DNA of 64,000 bases from positions 434,001 to 498,000 of the forward strand of contig CAVSMR010000025.1 in assembly GCA_963729115.1 (NCBI GenBank), given 5' to 3'. Under the pieces are notes generated by a model. That model was not told the origin of the DNA and did no database searches. It was given only the letters and a program-made list of their open reading frames with translations. Source of the stretch: Actinophytocola sp963729115 (GTDB lineage: Bacteria; Actinomycetota; Actinomycetes; Mycobacteriales; Pseudonocardiaceae). The position numbers and the translations under genes are program-made. This document shows positions 43,841 through 52,062 of the stretch, one piece after another (the first letter of the stretch is position 1; every line of letters begins with the position of its first letter).

Positions 43841-45051
43841 TTGGCCCGGCTGTCGTGGCCGGTCTCGTCGAAGCCGATGACCGGGGCGATCTCCACGCCG
43901 AGCGCGCTCGCGCCGATGATCTTGCGGGCGGCCTGGTTGCCCATCGGCATGAAGATCCCCGCCTGGGCGTCGCGCCACATCCGTTCGTACGGCAGCTTCC
44001 GCGAGTAGCTCGCGCCGCCCAGGATGTCGACGAGCCGGCGCATCACCAGCGAGGCGTTGTTGCTCGCCACGTACTTCACCAGCGCGCAGCGGGCGATCCC
44101 CTCCTGCACGCCGAGCTCGAACAGCCGCCGCGAGCCGACCTCCTCGGCGTGCCGGTAGGTCAGCGCGCGGGCGCTCTCGACGAGGATCTCGCACTCGCCG
44201 ATCGTGTCCTGCACCAACGGATCCGTGCCCTTGCCGCGCGCGGCGAGCTGGGTGACGGTCCAGTCGACCGCGCCGGCCGCGATGCCGGTGTAGACCGCCG
44301 CGAACGCGGCCATCGCCCACGACCACACGGTCTCGAAGACCCGCGCGTCCAGGTGCCCGACCGGCAGCGAGTGCACCACGTCCTCGTCGGCGACGAACAC
44401 GTCCTCGTAGCTGACGTCGTTGCTCTGCGTGCCGCGCATGCCCATGGTGTCCCACGTCTGGTACCTGGTGACCCCGGGCGCGTCGAGCGCGATCCGGCAC
44501 AGCAGCAGCCGCGGGCCGCCCTCGGCGTCCTCGTGGCGCGCGGTCGTGGAGCAGTGCGTGGCGACGGCCGTGTTGGTGGCGTAGGACTTGCGGCCGGTGA
44601 GCCGGTAGCCGCCGTCGACCTTGACCGCCGCGGTCTTCGCGTCGGTCATGTCGTTGCGCATGCCGGGCTCGCTGGTGACCGACGCCCAGATCAGCTTGTC
44701 CTCGGCGGCCAGCCGCAGCAGGTCGGCCAGTCGCGGGTTCCCCGTACGCCGCCAGACGCTCGCCCACTGGCCGATCGGCGAGATGTGCATGGCGACGGCG
44801 AGCGCGGTCGAGCCGTCGCCCATCGCCAGCCGCTCGAGCACCGGGACCAGCTCGGCGAGCGACGCGCCGTGCCCACCGAGCTCGGTGGGCACGGTGAGCT
44901 TGAGGAAGCCCGCGGCGCGCAGCTCGTCGTAGTTCTCCACCGGGAACGTGTTCTCCCGGTCGTGTTCGGTGGCGCGCTCGGCGAACCCGTCCGCGAGCTT
45001 CCCCGCGATCTCGACGAGCTCGACCTGGCGTGACGTGAGGCAGCGGTTCAC
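43837..45051 (-). CDS. Acyl-CoA dehydrogenase-like flavoprotein
   Basis: A 404-residue acyl-CoA dehydrogenase-fold flavoprotein: N-terminal helical domain (PVENYDELRAAGFLKLTVPTELGGHG), middle beta domain (LIWASVTSEPGMRNDMTDAKTAAVKVDGGYRLTGRKSYATN), and C-terminal helices ending in LVDILGGASYSRKLPYERMWRDAQAG. The group also contains flavin-dependent monooxygenases such as SfnB and DszC, so the reaction is uncertain. First gene of a two-gene operon with the ThDP enzyme. GTG 45051 follows TAGCTT by six bases, suggesting a leaderless mRNA. Confidence 0.82.
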   Translation of the reverse strand: MNRCLTSRQVELVEIAGKLADGFAERATEHDRENTFPVENYDELRAAGFLKLTVPTELGGHGASLAELVPVLERLAMGDGSTALAVAMHISPIGQWASVWRRTGNPRLADLLRLAAEDKLIWASVTSEPGMRNDMTDAKTAAVKVDGGYRLTGRKSYATNTAVATHCSTTARHEDAEGGPRLLLCRIALDAPGVTRYQTWDTMGMRGTQSNDVSYEDVFVADEDVVHSLPVGHLDARVFETVWSWAMAAFAAVYTGIAAGAVDWTVTQLAARGKGTDPLVQDTIGECEILVESARALTYRHAEEVGSRRLFELGVQEGIARCALVKYVASNNASLVMRRLVDILGGASYSRKLPYERMWRDAQAGIFMPMGNQAARKIIGASALGVEIAPVIGFDETGHDSRAK

Positions 45052-45057
45052 CGGGTC

Positions 45058-45063
45058 AAGCTA
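45058..45063 (-). promoter_or_regulatory. -10 hexamer for the dehydrogenase-decarboxylase operon
   Basis: TAGCTT on the minus strand stands six bases before GTG 45051, without a ribosome site, as in several other genes of this window. Confidence 0.5.
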
Positions 45064-45086
45064 CCGCACGAAAAACGGGTATCCGC

Positions 45087-45974
45087 TCAGCCGGCGACGG
45101 CCTTCGGCGCGGCCCGGCACTGGGTCAGCTTCGGGTCCGTGTAGACGAACGGCTCCAACGCGTTCTCGCCGCACTGGGCCGGATCGATGCTGCCGTCGAT
45201 CACCTTGACGACCTCGAACTCGGCGTCCTTCGTGCAGTCGGCCTTGACGTGGATGTCCCCCTCGGGCTTGTAGCAGTCGCCCTGCTTGGCGTTGAGCACG
45301 AGGCACAGCAGCAGGTTGCTGCTGCCTTCGGTCTTGGTGAAGCCGACGTAGTTCCCCTGCGGACAGGAGGCGCCCGACTTGTCACTGGTCGTCGCGACCT
45401 TGTACAGCGCGTCCTCTGCACCGCACTCGGTCGTCTCGACCTCGGCGTTCTCGACGTCGTTGACCCTGATGCAGTCGCCGGCCTTCGCGTGGTCGGGCGC
45501 GTCCCGCTGCAGCCAGAACGTGAAGCCGGCGATGGCGCTGAGGACCACCAGGATCCCGATGAGCCGGGGAGCCTTCGAGTTGCCCTTCTTGGGCGTCAGC
45601 GGGGCTTCGGGCGGGCCGCCGGGCTCCCCCGTGGGCAGGCCACCGGGAGGCGGACCGAAGCCACCGGGCGGCGTGCCCTGGGGCGGACCGCCGAAGCCGC
45701 CGGGCGGCGTGCCGGGGGGCGCACCGCCGAAGCCGCCGGGCGGGGTACCGGGGCCACCCGGTCCCGGGCCGTAGCCGGGCCCCGGACCGTAGCCGGGGTG
45801 GCCGCCGCCGGGTGCGCCGTAGGGCGCGCCGCCGGGCGGTGTCTGCGGCGGGCGACCGCCGGGCGGGCCGTAACCACCGGGCGGGCCGTACGGTCCGCCC
45901 TGCGGCGGCGGGGGCCCCTGCGGGCCGCCGCCTCGGGGCGGCGGGCCGGACGGCGGGTAGTTGGGCGTGTTCAT
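45087..45974 (-). CDS. Proline/glycine-rich membrane-anchored protein, LppU-like, paralog 1
   Basis: A 295-residue protein with a Pro/Gly repeat N-terminus of about 130 residues (units such as TPPGGFGGPPQG), one membrane helix (APRLIGILVVLSAIAGFTFWL), and an exported domain with eight Cys: GDCIRV, TECG, CPQGNYVGF, LLLCLVLNAKQGDCY, KADCTKD, QCGE, TQCRA. The Cys pattern resembles mycobacterial LppU-like proteins. It is 127 bases downstream of a paralog with the same pattern. Inverted arms at 46016-46024 and 46067-46075 separate the two. Function unknown. Confidence 0.8.
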   Translation of the reverse strand: MNTPNYPPSGPPPRGGGPQGPPPPQGGPYGPPGGYGPPGGRPPQTPPGGAPYGAPGGGHPGYGPGPGYGPGPGGPGTPPGGFGGAPPGTPPGGFGGPPQGTPPGGFGPPPGGLPTGEPGGPPEAPLTPKKGNSKAPRLIGILVVLSAIAGFTFWLQRDAPDHAKAGDCIRVNDVENAEVETTECGAEDALYKVATTSDKSGASCPQGNYVGFTKTEGSSNLLLCLVLNAKQGDCYKPEGDIHVKADCTKDAEFEVVKVIDGSIDPAQCGENALEPFVYTDPKLTQCRAAPKAVAG

Positions 45975-46101
45975 GTGCACCTCGCGCAGGAACTGGCCGC
46001 GGCCAGCCAAACGGGTCCGGGTTCGGAGATCAGGAATGTACGCGGTCGGTCGGACAGGATGCCGCGGAACCCGGAAAACCGAGACGCACGAACACCGTCC
46101 G

Positions 46102-47013
46102 TCACCGCACGCCGAGGCGGCAGATCGTCAGCGGCGGCTCCGGATAGGTCAGCGCGTTCTCCGCGTCCGCCTCACCGCAGCGGCTCGAGTCCTCGGCATC
46201 GTCCACGATCTCGCCGACCCGGTAGCTCGCCTCGGCCGAGTCGCAGGAGACCCGGGTGTCCTGCTGGTCGCTCTCGCGGAAGCACTCGCCGGTCCGCGCG
46301 TTCAGCACCAGGCAGAGCAGGAGGCTGTCCTCGGTGTACGCGACGTAGTCCGCGTCGGGGCACTTTGCCGTGTCCCCGTCCGTGTCCCCGTCCGTGTCCC
46401 CGTCCGTGTCCCCGTCCGTGCCACCGTCCGTGCGCACGCCGACCCGGTAGACCGCGCCCGGGTCCGTGCAGCCGACCGTCTCGACCCGGGCCCCGGCCTC
46501 GTTCGCGTCGGTGACCTCGATGCAGTCGCCGACCTGGGCGTCGGCGGCCCGGCCCGGCCCGGCCGGTGCCCCGCCGCTGGGCGGGTCCGCCGGCCCGGGG
46601 GCCTCGCTCGCCGCGTCCGGCCCGGCCGGTGCGGCGTCGGGGTCCGTGGTCAGCGCCCACGCCCCGACGCCGGCCACGAGCAGGGCGAGAACCGCGATGA
46701 TCCCGGTGATGACCGCGGTCTGCTGGTCGGCCCTGGCCCCCTGCCGGCGCCGCGGCTCCGGCCGCTCGGCCGCCTGCTCCGCCGCGGCCGTCGCCGGCCG
46801 CTCGGGGCCGGCGTCGGGGCGAGGGCGCTCCCGCCGGGTGGGGGCGGCGGAATTCTCGCCGTACCGTGGTTGTTGCGCAGAGGACCGCCGACGGCCGTAC
46901 GGTTGCTGACCGGAGACCGGCCGCATGGGCTGCGTCGGCTGCTCGTCGTGACCGCCCGGTGGACCGCCCGGCGGCCGGCGGCGAGGCGCGGGCCGGTGGG
47001 GCGGCGTTGTCAT
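46102..47013 (-). CDS. Proline-rich membrane-anchored protein, LppU-like, paralog 2
   Basis: A 303-residue paralog of the preceding protein: a basic Pro/Arg-rich cytoplasmic part (about 95 residues), one membrane helix (TAVITGIIAVLALLVAGVGAWAL), a Pro/Ala linker, and the same eight-Cys domain (GDCIEV, VGCTD, KCPDADYVAY, LLLCLVLNARTGECF, SCDSAE, RCGEAD, ICRLG). An extra TDGD repeat encoded by a 12-base tandem repeat is inserted after the second Cys. The gene is divergent from the XPB-type helicase with 31 bases between. Confidence 0.8.
   Translation of the reverse strand: MTTPPHRPAPRRRPPGGPPGGHDEQPTQPMRPVSGQQPYGRRRSSAQQPRYGENSAAPTRRERPRPDAGPERPATAAAEQAAERPEPRRRQGARADQQTAVITGIIAVLALLVAGVGAWALTTDPDAAPAGPDAASEAPGPADPPSGGAPAGPGRAADAQVGDCIEVTDANEAGARVETVGCTDPGAVYRVGVRTDGGTDGDTDGDTDGDTDGDTAKCPDADYVAYTEDSLLLCLVLNARTGECFRESDQQDTRVSCDSAEASYRVGEIVDDAEDSSRCGEADAENALTYPEPPLTICRLGVR
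46370..46429. repeat. 12-bp tandem repeat encoding TDGD units
   Basis: About five copies of a 12-base unit read on the plus strand as GTGTCCCCGTCC, the last degenerate. In frame with the minus-strand gene it encodes Thr-Asp-Gly-Asp repeats, so copy number can vary without frameshift. Confidence 0.8.
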
Positions 47014-47044
47014 GACGGCAATCTAGACGAGGAGAGCACGAGAC

Positions 47045-48709
47045 GTGACCGATGGCCCGCTGATCGTGCAGTCGGACAAGACCCTGCTGCTGGAGGTCGA
47101 GCACCCCAGCGCGGACGACGCGCGGATGGCCATCGCGCCGTTCGCGGAGCTGGAGCGCGCGCCCGAACACGTGCACACCTACCGCGTGACGCCGCTCGCG
47201 CTGTGGAACGCCCGCGCCGCGGGGCACGACGCCGAGCAGGTGGTCGACGCGCTGACCAAGTTCTCCCGCTACCCGGTGCCGCAGCCGCTGCTGATCGACA
47301 TCGTCGACACGATGGGGCGTTTCGGCCGGCTGCAGCTGCAGAACGACCCGGCGCACGGGCTCACGATGTCCACGATCGACCGAGCGGTGCTCGAGGAAGT
47401 GCTGCGGCACAAGAAGATCGCGCCGATGCTGGGTGAGCGCATCGACGACGACACGGTCATGGTGCACCCGAGCGAGCGCGGCCGGCTCAAGCAGGCGCTG
47501 CTGAAGGTCGGCTGGCCGGCGGAGGACCTGGCGGGCTACGTCGACGGCGAACACCACCCGATCTCGTTGCGCGAGGACGGCTGGCAGCTGCGGGACTACC
47601 AGCGGCAGGCGGCCCAGGTGTTCTGGGCCGGCGGGTCCGGCGTGGTCGTGCTGCCCTGCGGTGCCGGCAAGACCCTGGTCGGCGCGGCCGCGATGGCGCA
47701 CGCCGAGGCGACCACGCTGATCCTGGTGACCAACACGGTCGCCGGCCGGCAGTGGAAGCGGGAGCTGGTCGCGCGCACGTCGCTGACCGAGGACGAGATC
47801 GGCGAGTACTCGGGCGAGCGCAAGGAGATCCGCCCGGTCACGATCGCCACCTACCAGGTGATGACGCGGCGGACCAAGGGCGAGTACCGGCACCTGGACC
47901 TGTTCGACTCGCGCGACTGGGGCCTGGTCATCTACGACGAGGTGCACCTGCTGCCGGCGCCGGTGTTCCGCATGACCGCGGACCTGCAGTCCCGCCGCCG
48001 GCTGGGCCTGACGGCCACGCTGGTGCGCGAGGACGGCCGGGAGGGCGACGTCTTCTCGCTGATCGGCCCGAAGCGCTACGACGTGCCGTGGCGGGACATC
48101 GAGGCGCAGGGCTGGATCGCGCCCGCGGAGTGCGTCGAGGTGCGGGTCACGCTGACCGACAGCGAGCGCCTGGCGTACGCGACGGCGGAGCCGGAGGAGC
48201 GGTACAAGCTGTGCTCGACGGTGGAGACGAAGATGCCGGTGGTGCGCAAGATCCTGGAGCGCCACCCCGGTGAGCCGGCGCTGGTGATCGGCGCGTACCT
48301 CGATCAGCTGGAGGAGCTGGGCGAGGCGCTGGACGCCCCGATCGTCCAGGGCTCGACCCGCAACGCCGAGCGGGAGCGCCTGTACGACGCCTTCCGCAGC
48401 GGCGAGCTGTCGACGCTCGTGGTGTCCAAAGTGGCCAACTTCTCGATCGACCTCCCGGAGGCGACGGTCGCCGTGCAGGTCAGCGGCACGTTCGGCTCGC
48501 GGCAGGAGGAGGCGCAGCGGCTGGGCAGGTTGTTGCGCCCCAAGGGGGACGGCCGCCAGGCGCACTTCTACTCGGTGGTCTCGCGGGACACCCTGGATAC
48601 CGACTACGCGGCGCACCGCCAGCGCTTCCTGGCCGAGCAGGGCTACGCCTACACGATCCGCGACGCGGACGACTTCCTCGGCCCCGCCCTCCCGGAGATC
48701 GCGACCTGA
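47045..48709 (+). CDS. XPB/Rad25-type DNA helicase
   Basis: A 554-residue superfamily 2 helicase of the XPB/ERCC3 type (M. tuberculosis Rv0861c). The N-terminal damage-recognition region (to about residue 170) is followed by RDYQRQAAQVFW, Walker A LPCGAGKT, DEVH box IYDEVHLLPAPVFR, the RED-like TATLVREDGREGD, and motif VI QEEAQRLGRLLRPKG. XPB helicases unwind DNA 3'-5' in repair and transcription. GTG 47045 has AGGAGAG upstream. Its usual neighbour, the Rv0862c-like gene, lies about 14 kb to the left here. Confidence 0.93.
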   Translation: MTDGPLIVQSDKTLLLEVEHPSADDARMAIAPFAELERAPEHVHTYRVTPLALWNARAAGHDAEQVVDALTKFSRYPVPQPLLIDIVDTMGRFGRLQLQNDPAHGLTMSTIDRAVLEEVLRHKKIAPMLGERIDDDTVMVHPSERGRLKQALLKVGWPAEDLAGYVDGEHHPISLREDGWQLRDYQRQAAQVFWAGGSGVVVLPCGAGKTLVGAAAMAHAEATTLILVTNTVAGRQWKRELVARTSLTEDEIGEYSGERKEIRPVTIATYQVMTRRTKGEYRHLDLFDSRDWGLVIYDEVHLLPAPVFRMTADLQSRRRLGLTATLVREDGREGDVFSLIGPKRYDVPWRDIEAQGWIAPAECVEVRVTLTDSERLAYATAEPEERYKLCSTVETKMPVVRKILERHPGEPALVIGAYLDQLEELGEALDAPIVQGSTRNAERERLYDAFRSGELSTLVVSKVANFSIDLPEATVAVQVSGTFGSRQEEAQRLGRLLRPKGDGRQAHFYSVVSRDTLDTDYAAHRQRFLAEQGYAYTIRDADDFLGPALPEIAT

Positions 48710-48712
48710 CCG

Positions 48713-49156
48713 TCAGTCGGCGAGGTCGGCCTCGGCGACCACCTTGGTGATGGGGGCGACGATCAGCAGCTCGCCCGGCACCGCGTTGCGGGCGCCGAAC
48801 TGCTCCGCGCGGTCCTCCCCCATGTACCGGGCCCCGATCCGCACCGACCACGGCAGCATCTCCGCCGGGTCGTCGACGATGGTCGTCGCCTCCGCGTAGA
48901 ACATCACGTACGAGTACGGCGGGCGGTCGTCGTCCACGGCCATCGCGAAGCGCGGGTCGCGGCGCAGTGCCTTGCCCTTCAACGTCTTCGCGCCGGTGTT
49001 GAACACGAGGCGGTCCACCCCGCCGGCCGTGTCCACCAGGAACCACACCGGGGCCACGTGCGGCGACCCGTCCGCGCGGACCACCGCCACCTTGCCCGTC
49101 CGCGTCCCCGCGGTCACGAACGGCAGCCACTCGTCGCGCGCCATGCGGTGGTACAT
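48713..49156 (-). CDS. PPOX-class flavin/F420-binding protein
   Basis: A 147-residue split-barrel protein of the pyridoxamine phosphate oxidase class: GTRTGKVAVVRADGSPHVAPVWFLVD, RDPRFAMAVDDDRPPYSYVMFYAEATTIVDD, and GARYMGEDRAEQF. Actinobacterial members use F420 or FMN; the cofactor cannot be decided. ATG 49156 shares one base with the TGA of the upstream serine hydrolase gene, so the two are coupled. The stop is three bases from the convergent helicase stop. Confidence 0.87.
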   Translation of the reverse strand: MYHRMARDEWLPFVTAGTRTGKVAVVRADGSPHVAPVWFLVDTAGGVDRLVFNTGAKTLKGKALRRDPRFAMAVDDDRPPYSYVMFYAEATTIVDDPAEMLPWSVRIGARYMGEDRAEQFGARNAVPGELLIVAPITKVVAEADLAD

Positions 49157-49968
49157 CACGCCACCTCGGCGAGCACGGCGTCGGTGAACGCGGGCCACGT
49201 GTCGATCGCCCACTGGCCGAACGCGCGGTCGGTCATCGCCACGCTCGCGACGCCGGCCTCCGGGTCCACCCACAGGAACGTGCCCGACTGTCCGAAGTGG
49301 CCGAACGTCCGCGGCGAGCTCTGCTTGCCCGTCCAGTGCGGCGCCTTGTGGTCGCGCAGCTCGAAGCCCAGGCCCCAGTCGTTCTCCGGCTGGTACCCGT
49401 ACCCCGGCAGCACGCCGGCGAGCCCCGGGAACGCCACCGTCACGGCCTCGGCCAGCGTGGTCGGCGAGACCAGCGTCGGGGCCTGCAGCTCCGCGGCGAA
49501 CCGGACCAGGTCGTCGCACGTGGACACCGCGCCCGCGCCGGCCGTGCCCGCCAGCCGCGACGAGGTCATGTCCAGCGGCTCCAGCACGGCCTCCGTCAGG
49601 TACTCCGCGAACGGGATCCCGGACGCGTCGTGCACGGTGTCGGCGAGCACCTCGAAGCCGGCGTTGGAGTACAGCCGCCGCGTGCCGGGTGCGGCCATGG
49701 CCTTGTGCTCGTCGAACGCGAGGCCCGACGTGTGCGCGATCAGGTGCCGCACGGTCGAACCGGGCGGCCCGGCGGGCTGGTCCCACTCGACCGCGCCCTC
49801 CTCGACCGCGATCAGCGTCGCGTACGCGGTCAGCAGCTTCGTCACCGACGCCAGCCGGAACTCCCGCGCCATGGGCCCCTCCGCGGCCAGCACCGCGCCG
49901 TCGGACCCCACGACCGCGACGGCCACGTGGTCCACCGGCCAGCCGGTCACCGCACGCACACTGTCCAT
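49156..49968 (-). CDS. Serine hydrolase, beta-lactamase/DD-peptidase family
   Basis: A 270-residue class C-like serine hydrolase. SxxK motif ASVTKLL, YxN motif LYSNAGFE, and third motif HFGQSGT are all present. No signal peptide, so it is probably a cytoplasmic esterase or peptidase-like enzyme. ATG 49968 lies seven bases after TAACGT; GTG 49986 is an alternative that overlaps the upstream stop. Followed by the coupled PPOX gene. Confidence 0.87.
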   Translation of the reverse strand: MDSVRAVTGWPVDHVAVAVVGSDGAVLAAEGPMAREFRLASVTKLLTAYATLIAVEEGAVEWDQPAGPPGSTVRHLIAHTSGLAFDEHKAMAAPGTRRLYSNAGFEVLADTVHDASGIPFAEYLTEAVLEPLDMTSSRLAGTAGAGAVSTCDDLVRFAAELQAPTLVSPTTLAEAVTVAFPGLAGVLPGYGYQPENDWGLGFELRDHKAPHWTGKQSSPRTFGHFGQSGTFLWVDPEAGVASVAMTDRAFGQWAIDTWPAFTDAVLAEVA

Positions 49969-49975
49969 GCGGTCG

Positions 49976-49981
49976 ACGTTA
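49976..49981 (-). promoter_or_regulatory. -10 hexamer for the serine hydrolase gene
   Basis: TAACGT on the minus strand lies seven bases before ATG 49968. It contains the TAA stop codon of the CapA-like gene. Confidence 0.4.
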
Positions 49982-51112
49982 CTCACCAGGCCGGGTCAGC
50001 CCGTTCTCGGCGGCGCCCAGCGAGAGGATCACCCGGTCGGTGCGCACGAGCGCGGTCGCCCGGCGCTTCGGCTCCACGCTGGTGTCCGTGGCCAGGTTGC
50101 GCAGCCGGATCGGCGGTCCCAGGTCGACCAGCGTCGGGATGTACTCGGCCTGCTGCACGGTCCACCCGTTCGGGCCGCGGTTGAACCGGAAGCGGGCCAT
50201 CACGCCCTCCTCGGTCGTGCCGCGCGGCTCCTCGTGGCGGGCGATCTGGTTGCCGAGCCCGTAGGCCACCCACTTGCCGTTGATCCGCTCGAAGGGCTGC
50301 ACGACGTGCGCGTGGTGGCCGACGATCAGGTCGACCGACGAGTCGGCGAGCAGCTTGCGCGCGGTCTGGCGCTGGAAGGGCGTCGGTGCGGACTGGTCCT
50401 CGTTGCCCCAGTGCAGGCTCGCGATCACGACCTGCGCGCCGGCCTGCTTCGCGGCCCGCGTGGCGGCGAGGACCCGGTCGACCTCCAGCACGTTCGCCAT
50501 CCACGGCTCGGGCGGCTCCGTGCCGACGTTGTAGCCGAAGGTGTAGGACACCTGGCCGACCTTGACCCCGTTGACCTCGGTGATCAGCGGCTTGCGCGAC
50601 TCCTTCTGGGAGCGGGCCGAGCCGGTGTGCCCGATCTTCGCCCGGTCGAGCACGTCCAGCGTCGTCCGGGCGCCCTGCGCGCCCTGGTCGAACGTGTGGT
50701 TCGAGGCCGTCGAGCACGTGTCGTAGCCGGCGCCGGCGAGCGCGGTGGCGACCTCGGGCGGCGCGGAGAACGTCGGGAAGCCGGTGAACGGCCCGTCCGC
50801 GTTCGCGAGCGGCACCTCGAGGTGGCAGATCGCGAGGTCGGCGGCCTCCACGGTCGTGCGGACCCCGGCGAACATCTCGCTGAAGTCCCGCGCGCCGGCG
50901 CCGTCCTTGGTGGCCTGCTCGGTGAGCGCCGGGTGGACCAGCACGTCGCCGCTCGCGAGCACGGTGAACGAACCGCCTTCCGACGCGCTCGACGACGACG
51001 AGCCCAGCGCCGGCGACTCCGGTTCGGGAATGGTGATCCCGCCGGTCGACGACTGCGAGCAGCCGGCAACCAGAGCTGACGCTCCGCACAGGATCAGCAA
51101 CCATCGGCGCAC
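49979..51112 (-). CDS. CapA-family lipoprotein (metallophosphatase-like)
   Basis: A 377-residue lipoprotein: signal peptide VRRWLLILCGASALVAGC with lipobox, Ser-rich linker, then the CapA/PgsA fold (FTVLASGDVLVHPALTE, DLAICHLEVPLA, STASNHTFDQG, ASLHWGNED, VDLIVGHHAHVVQPFE). The His/Asp motifs match the calcineurin-like core of poly-gamma-glutamate synthesis CapA proteins, but capB and capC are absent, so a stand-alone phosphatase or wall-associated role is likely. The start at GTG 51112 is chosen because a full promoter ends six bases before it. Confidence 0.87.
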   Translation of the reverse strand: MRRWLLILCGASALVAGCSQSSTGGITIPEPESPALGSSSSSASEGGSFTVLASGDVLVHPALTEQATKDGAGARDFSEMFAGVRTTVEAADLAICHLEVPLANADGPFTGFPTFSAPPEVATALAGAGYDTCSTASNHTFDQGAQGARTTLDVLDRAKIGHTGSARSQKESRKPLITEVNGVKVGQVSYTFGYNVGTEPPEPWMANVLEVDRVLAATRAAKQAGAQVVIASLHWGNEDQSAPTPFQRQTARKLLADSSVDLIVGHHAHVVQPFERINGKWVAYGLGNQIARHEEPRGTTEEGVMARFRFNRGPNGWTVQQAEYIPTLVDLGPPIRLRNLATDTSVEPKRRATALVRTDRVILSLGAAENGLTRPGE

Positions 51113-51118
51113 GGGCGC

Positions 51119-51148
51119 ATTCTTTCGGTGCACGCGGGCGTGTTTCAA
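51119..51148 (-). promoter_or_regulatory. Promoter of the CapA-like gene
   Basis: On the minus strand TTGAAA (51148-51143) and AAGAAT (51124-51119) are separated by 18 bases. The -10 lies six bases before GTG 51112, giving a leaderless transcript. Confidence 0.5.
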
Positions 51149-51161
51149 GAGCCGATCGTCG

Positions 51162-51989
51162 TCAACCGCGCCGCCGGAGCAGCCGGAACACCGCCACCAG
51201 GACCACCAGCGCGGCCACCAGAGGGAGCACTCGCTTCAGCACGGAGGGTCCCGCGTAGGCCAACAGGTCGATCGGCTCGGACTCCGGCTGCGGTTCGACC
51301 GCCGCGAGCCTGGGCCGCTGCGCCACCGGCGGCGCCGTCCGCGCGGCCGCGCGGCCCGCGGCGGCACCCGTCGCGACCGCCTCGGCGCGTTCGGTCTCGA
51401 CGCGTTCCGTCTCGACGCGTTCGGTCTCGACGACCGACAGCTTCGGCGAGTCCGCGGCCTCCTTCTTCTTCGCCGGCTTGGCCGCCTTCCGGGCGGGCAC
51501 CGGCTTGGGCTCCGGAGCGGGCTCCGGAGCGGGCTCCGCGGCCTGCGCCGGCCCGAGCTTGGTGGCCAGGCACGCGGCGAACGAGTCGAGGATCTTGCCG
51601 CCCACCTCGACGATCAGCCCGCGGCCGAACTGGGCGGGCTTGCCGGTGATCGACAGGTCGGTGTCGACCGAGCCGGTCGTGGCGCCGTCCGCCTCGCGCA
51701 GCGTCACCGTGACGGTCGCGGACGCGGTGCCGTTGCCGCGGGTGTCCTTGCCGGACGCCTTGATCACGACCTTGCGCGCCGCGGCGTCCTTCTCGAGGAA
51801 CTCGCCCGACCCCTTGTACTGCAGCGCGATCGGGCCGACCTTGACCTTCACCGTGCCCTTGAACGAGTCCCCGTCGACCTCGCTGAGGCTCGCGCCCGGC
51901 ATGCACGGCGCGACGCGCTCGGGGTCCAGCACGGCCGCCCACACGGTGTCCAGATCCGCCGGGACGGAGAACGAGTGCTCGAGCTTCAC
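51162..51989 (-). CDS. coxG: CoxG-like SRPBCC protein with membrane anchor
   Basis: A 275-residue protein. Residues 1-150 are a CoxG/SRPBCC carbon-monoxide-dehydrogenase-associated domain (VKLEHSFSVPADLDTVWAAVLDPERVAPCMPGASL and GKILDSFAACLA). A Glu/Ala/Pro-rich linker with three VETER repeats follows, then a C-terminal membrane helix (VLPLVAALVVLVAVFRLL). CoxG proteins help recruit the hydroxylase to the membrane. GTG 51989 has GGGAGG seven bases upstream. Downstream of coxM in the operon, after a strong hairpin. Confidence 0.88.
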   Translation of the reverse strand: MKLEHSFSVPADLDTVWAAVLDPERVAPCMPGASLSEVDGDSFKGTVKVKVGPIALQYKGSGEFLEKDAAARKVVIKASGKDTRGNGTASATVTVTLREADGATTGSVDTDLSITGKPAQFGRGLIVEVGGKILDSFAACLATKLGPAQAAEPAPEPAPEPKPVPARKAAKPAKKKEAADSPKLSVVETERVETERVETERAEAVATGAAAGRAAARTAPPVAQRPRLAAVEPQPESEPIDLLAYAGPSVLKRVLPLVAALVVLVAVFRLLRRRG

Positions 51990-52014
51990 GACGTTGCCTC
52001 CCTCGGGAAAGTCC

Positions 52015-52052
52015 ACGGCCCCGGGCGACGGGACTCCGTCGCCCGGGGCCGT
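52015..52052 (-). terminator. 17-bp perfect hairpin between coxM and coxG
   Basis: Arms 52015-52031 and 52036-52052 are perfectly complementary (17 bases, reading ACGGCCCCGGGCGACGG on the plus strand) with a 4-base loop. It lies 10 bases after the coxM stop and 25 before the coxG start. No T run follows. It may be a partial terminator or an RNA-stability element that lowers coxG expression. Confidence 0.65.
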
Positions 52053-52062
52053 GAGTTCAAGC

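Noticed and set aside
33398..47013. Integrated mobile element carrying the accessory block
   Set aside because: No integrase, transposase, flanking repeats or tRNA target was seen, and GC and codon use match the neighbours.
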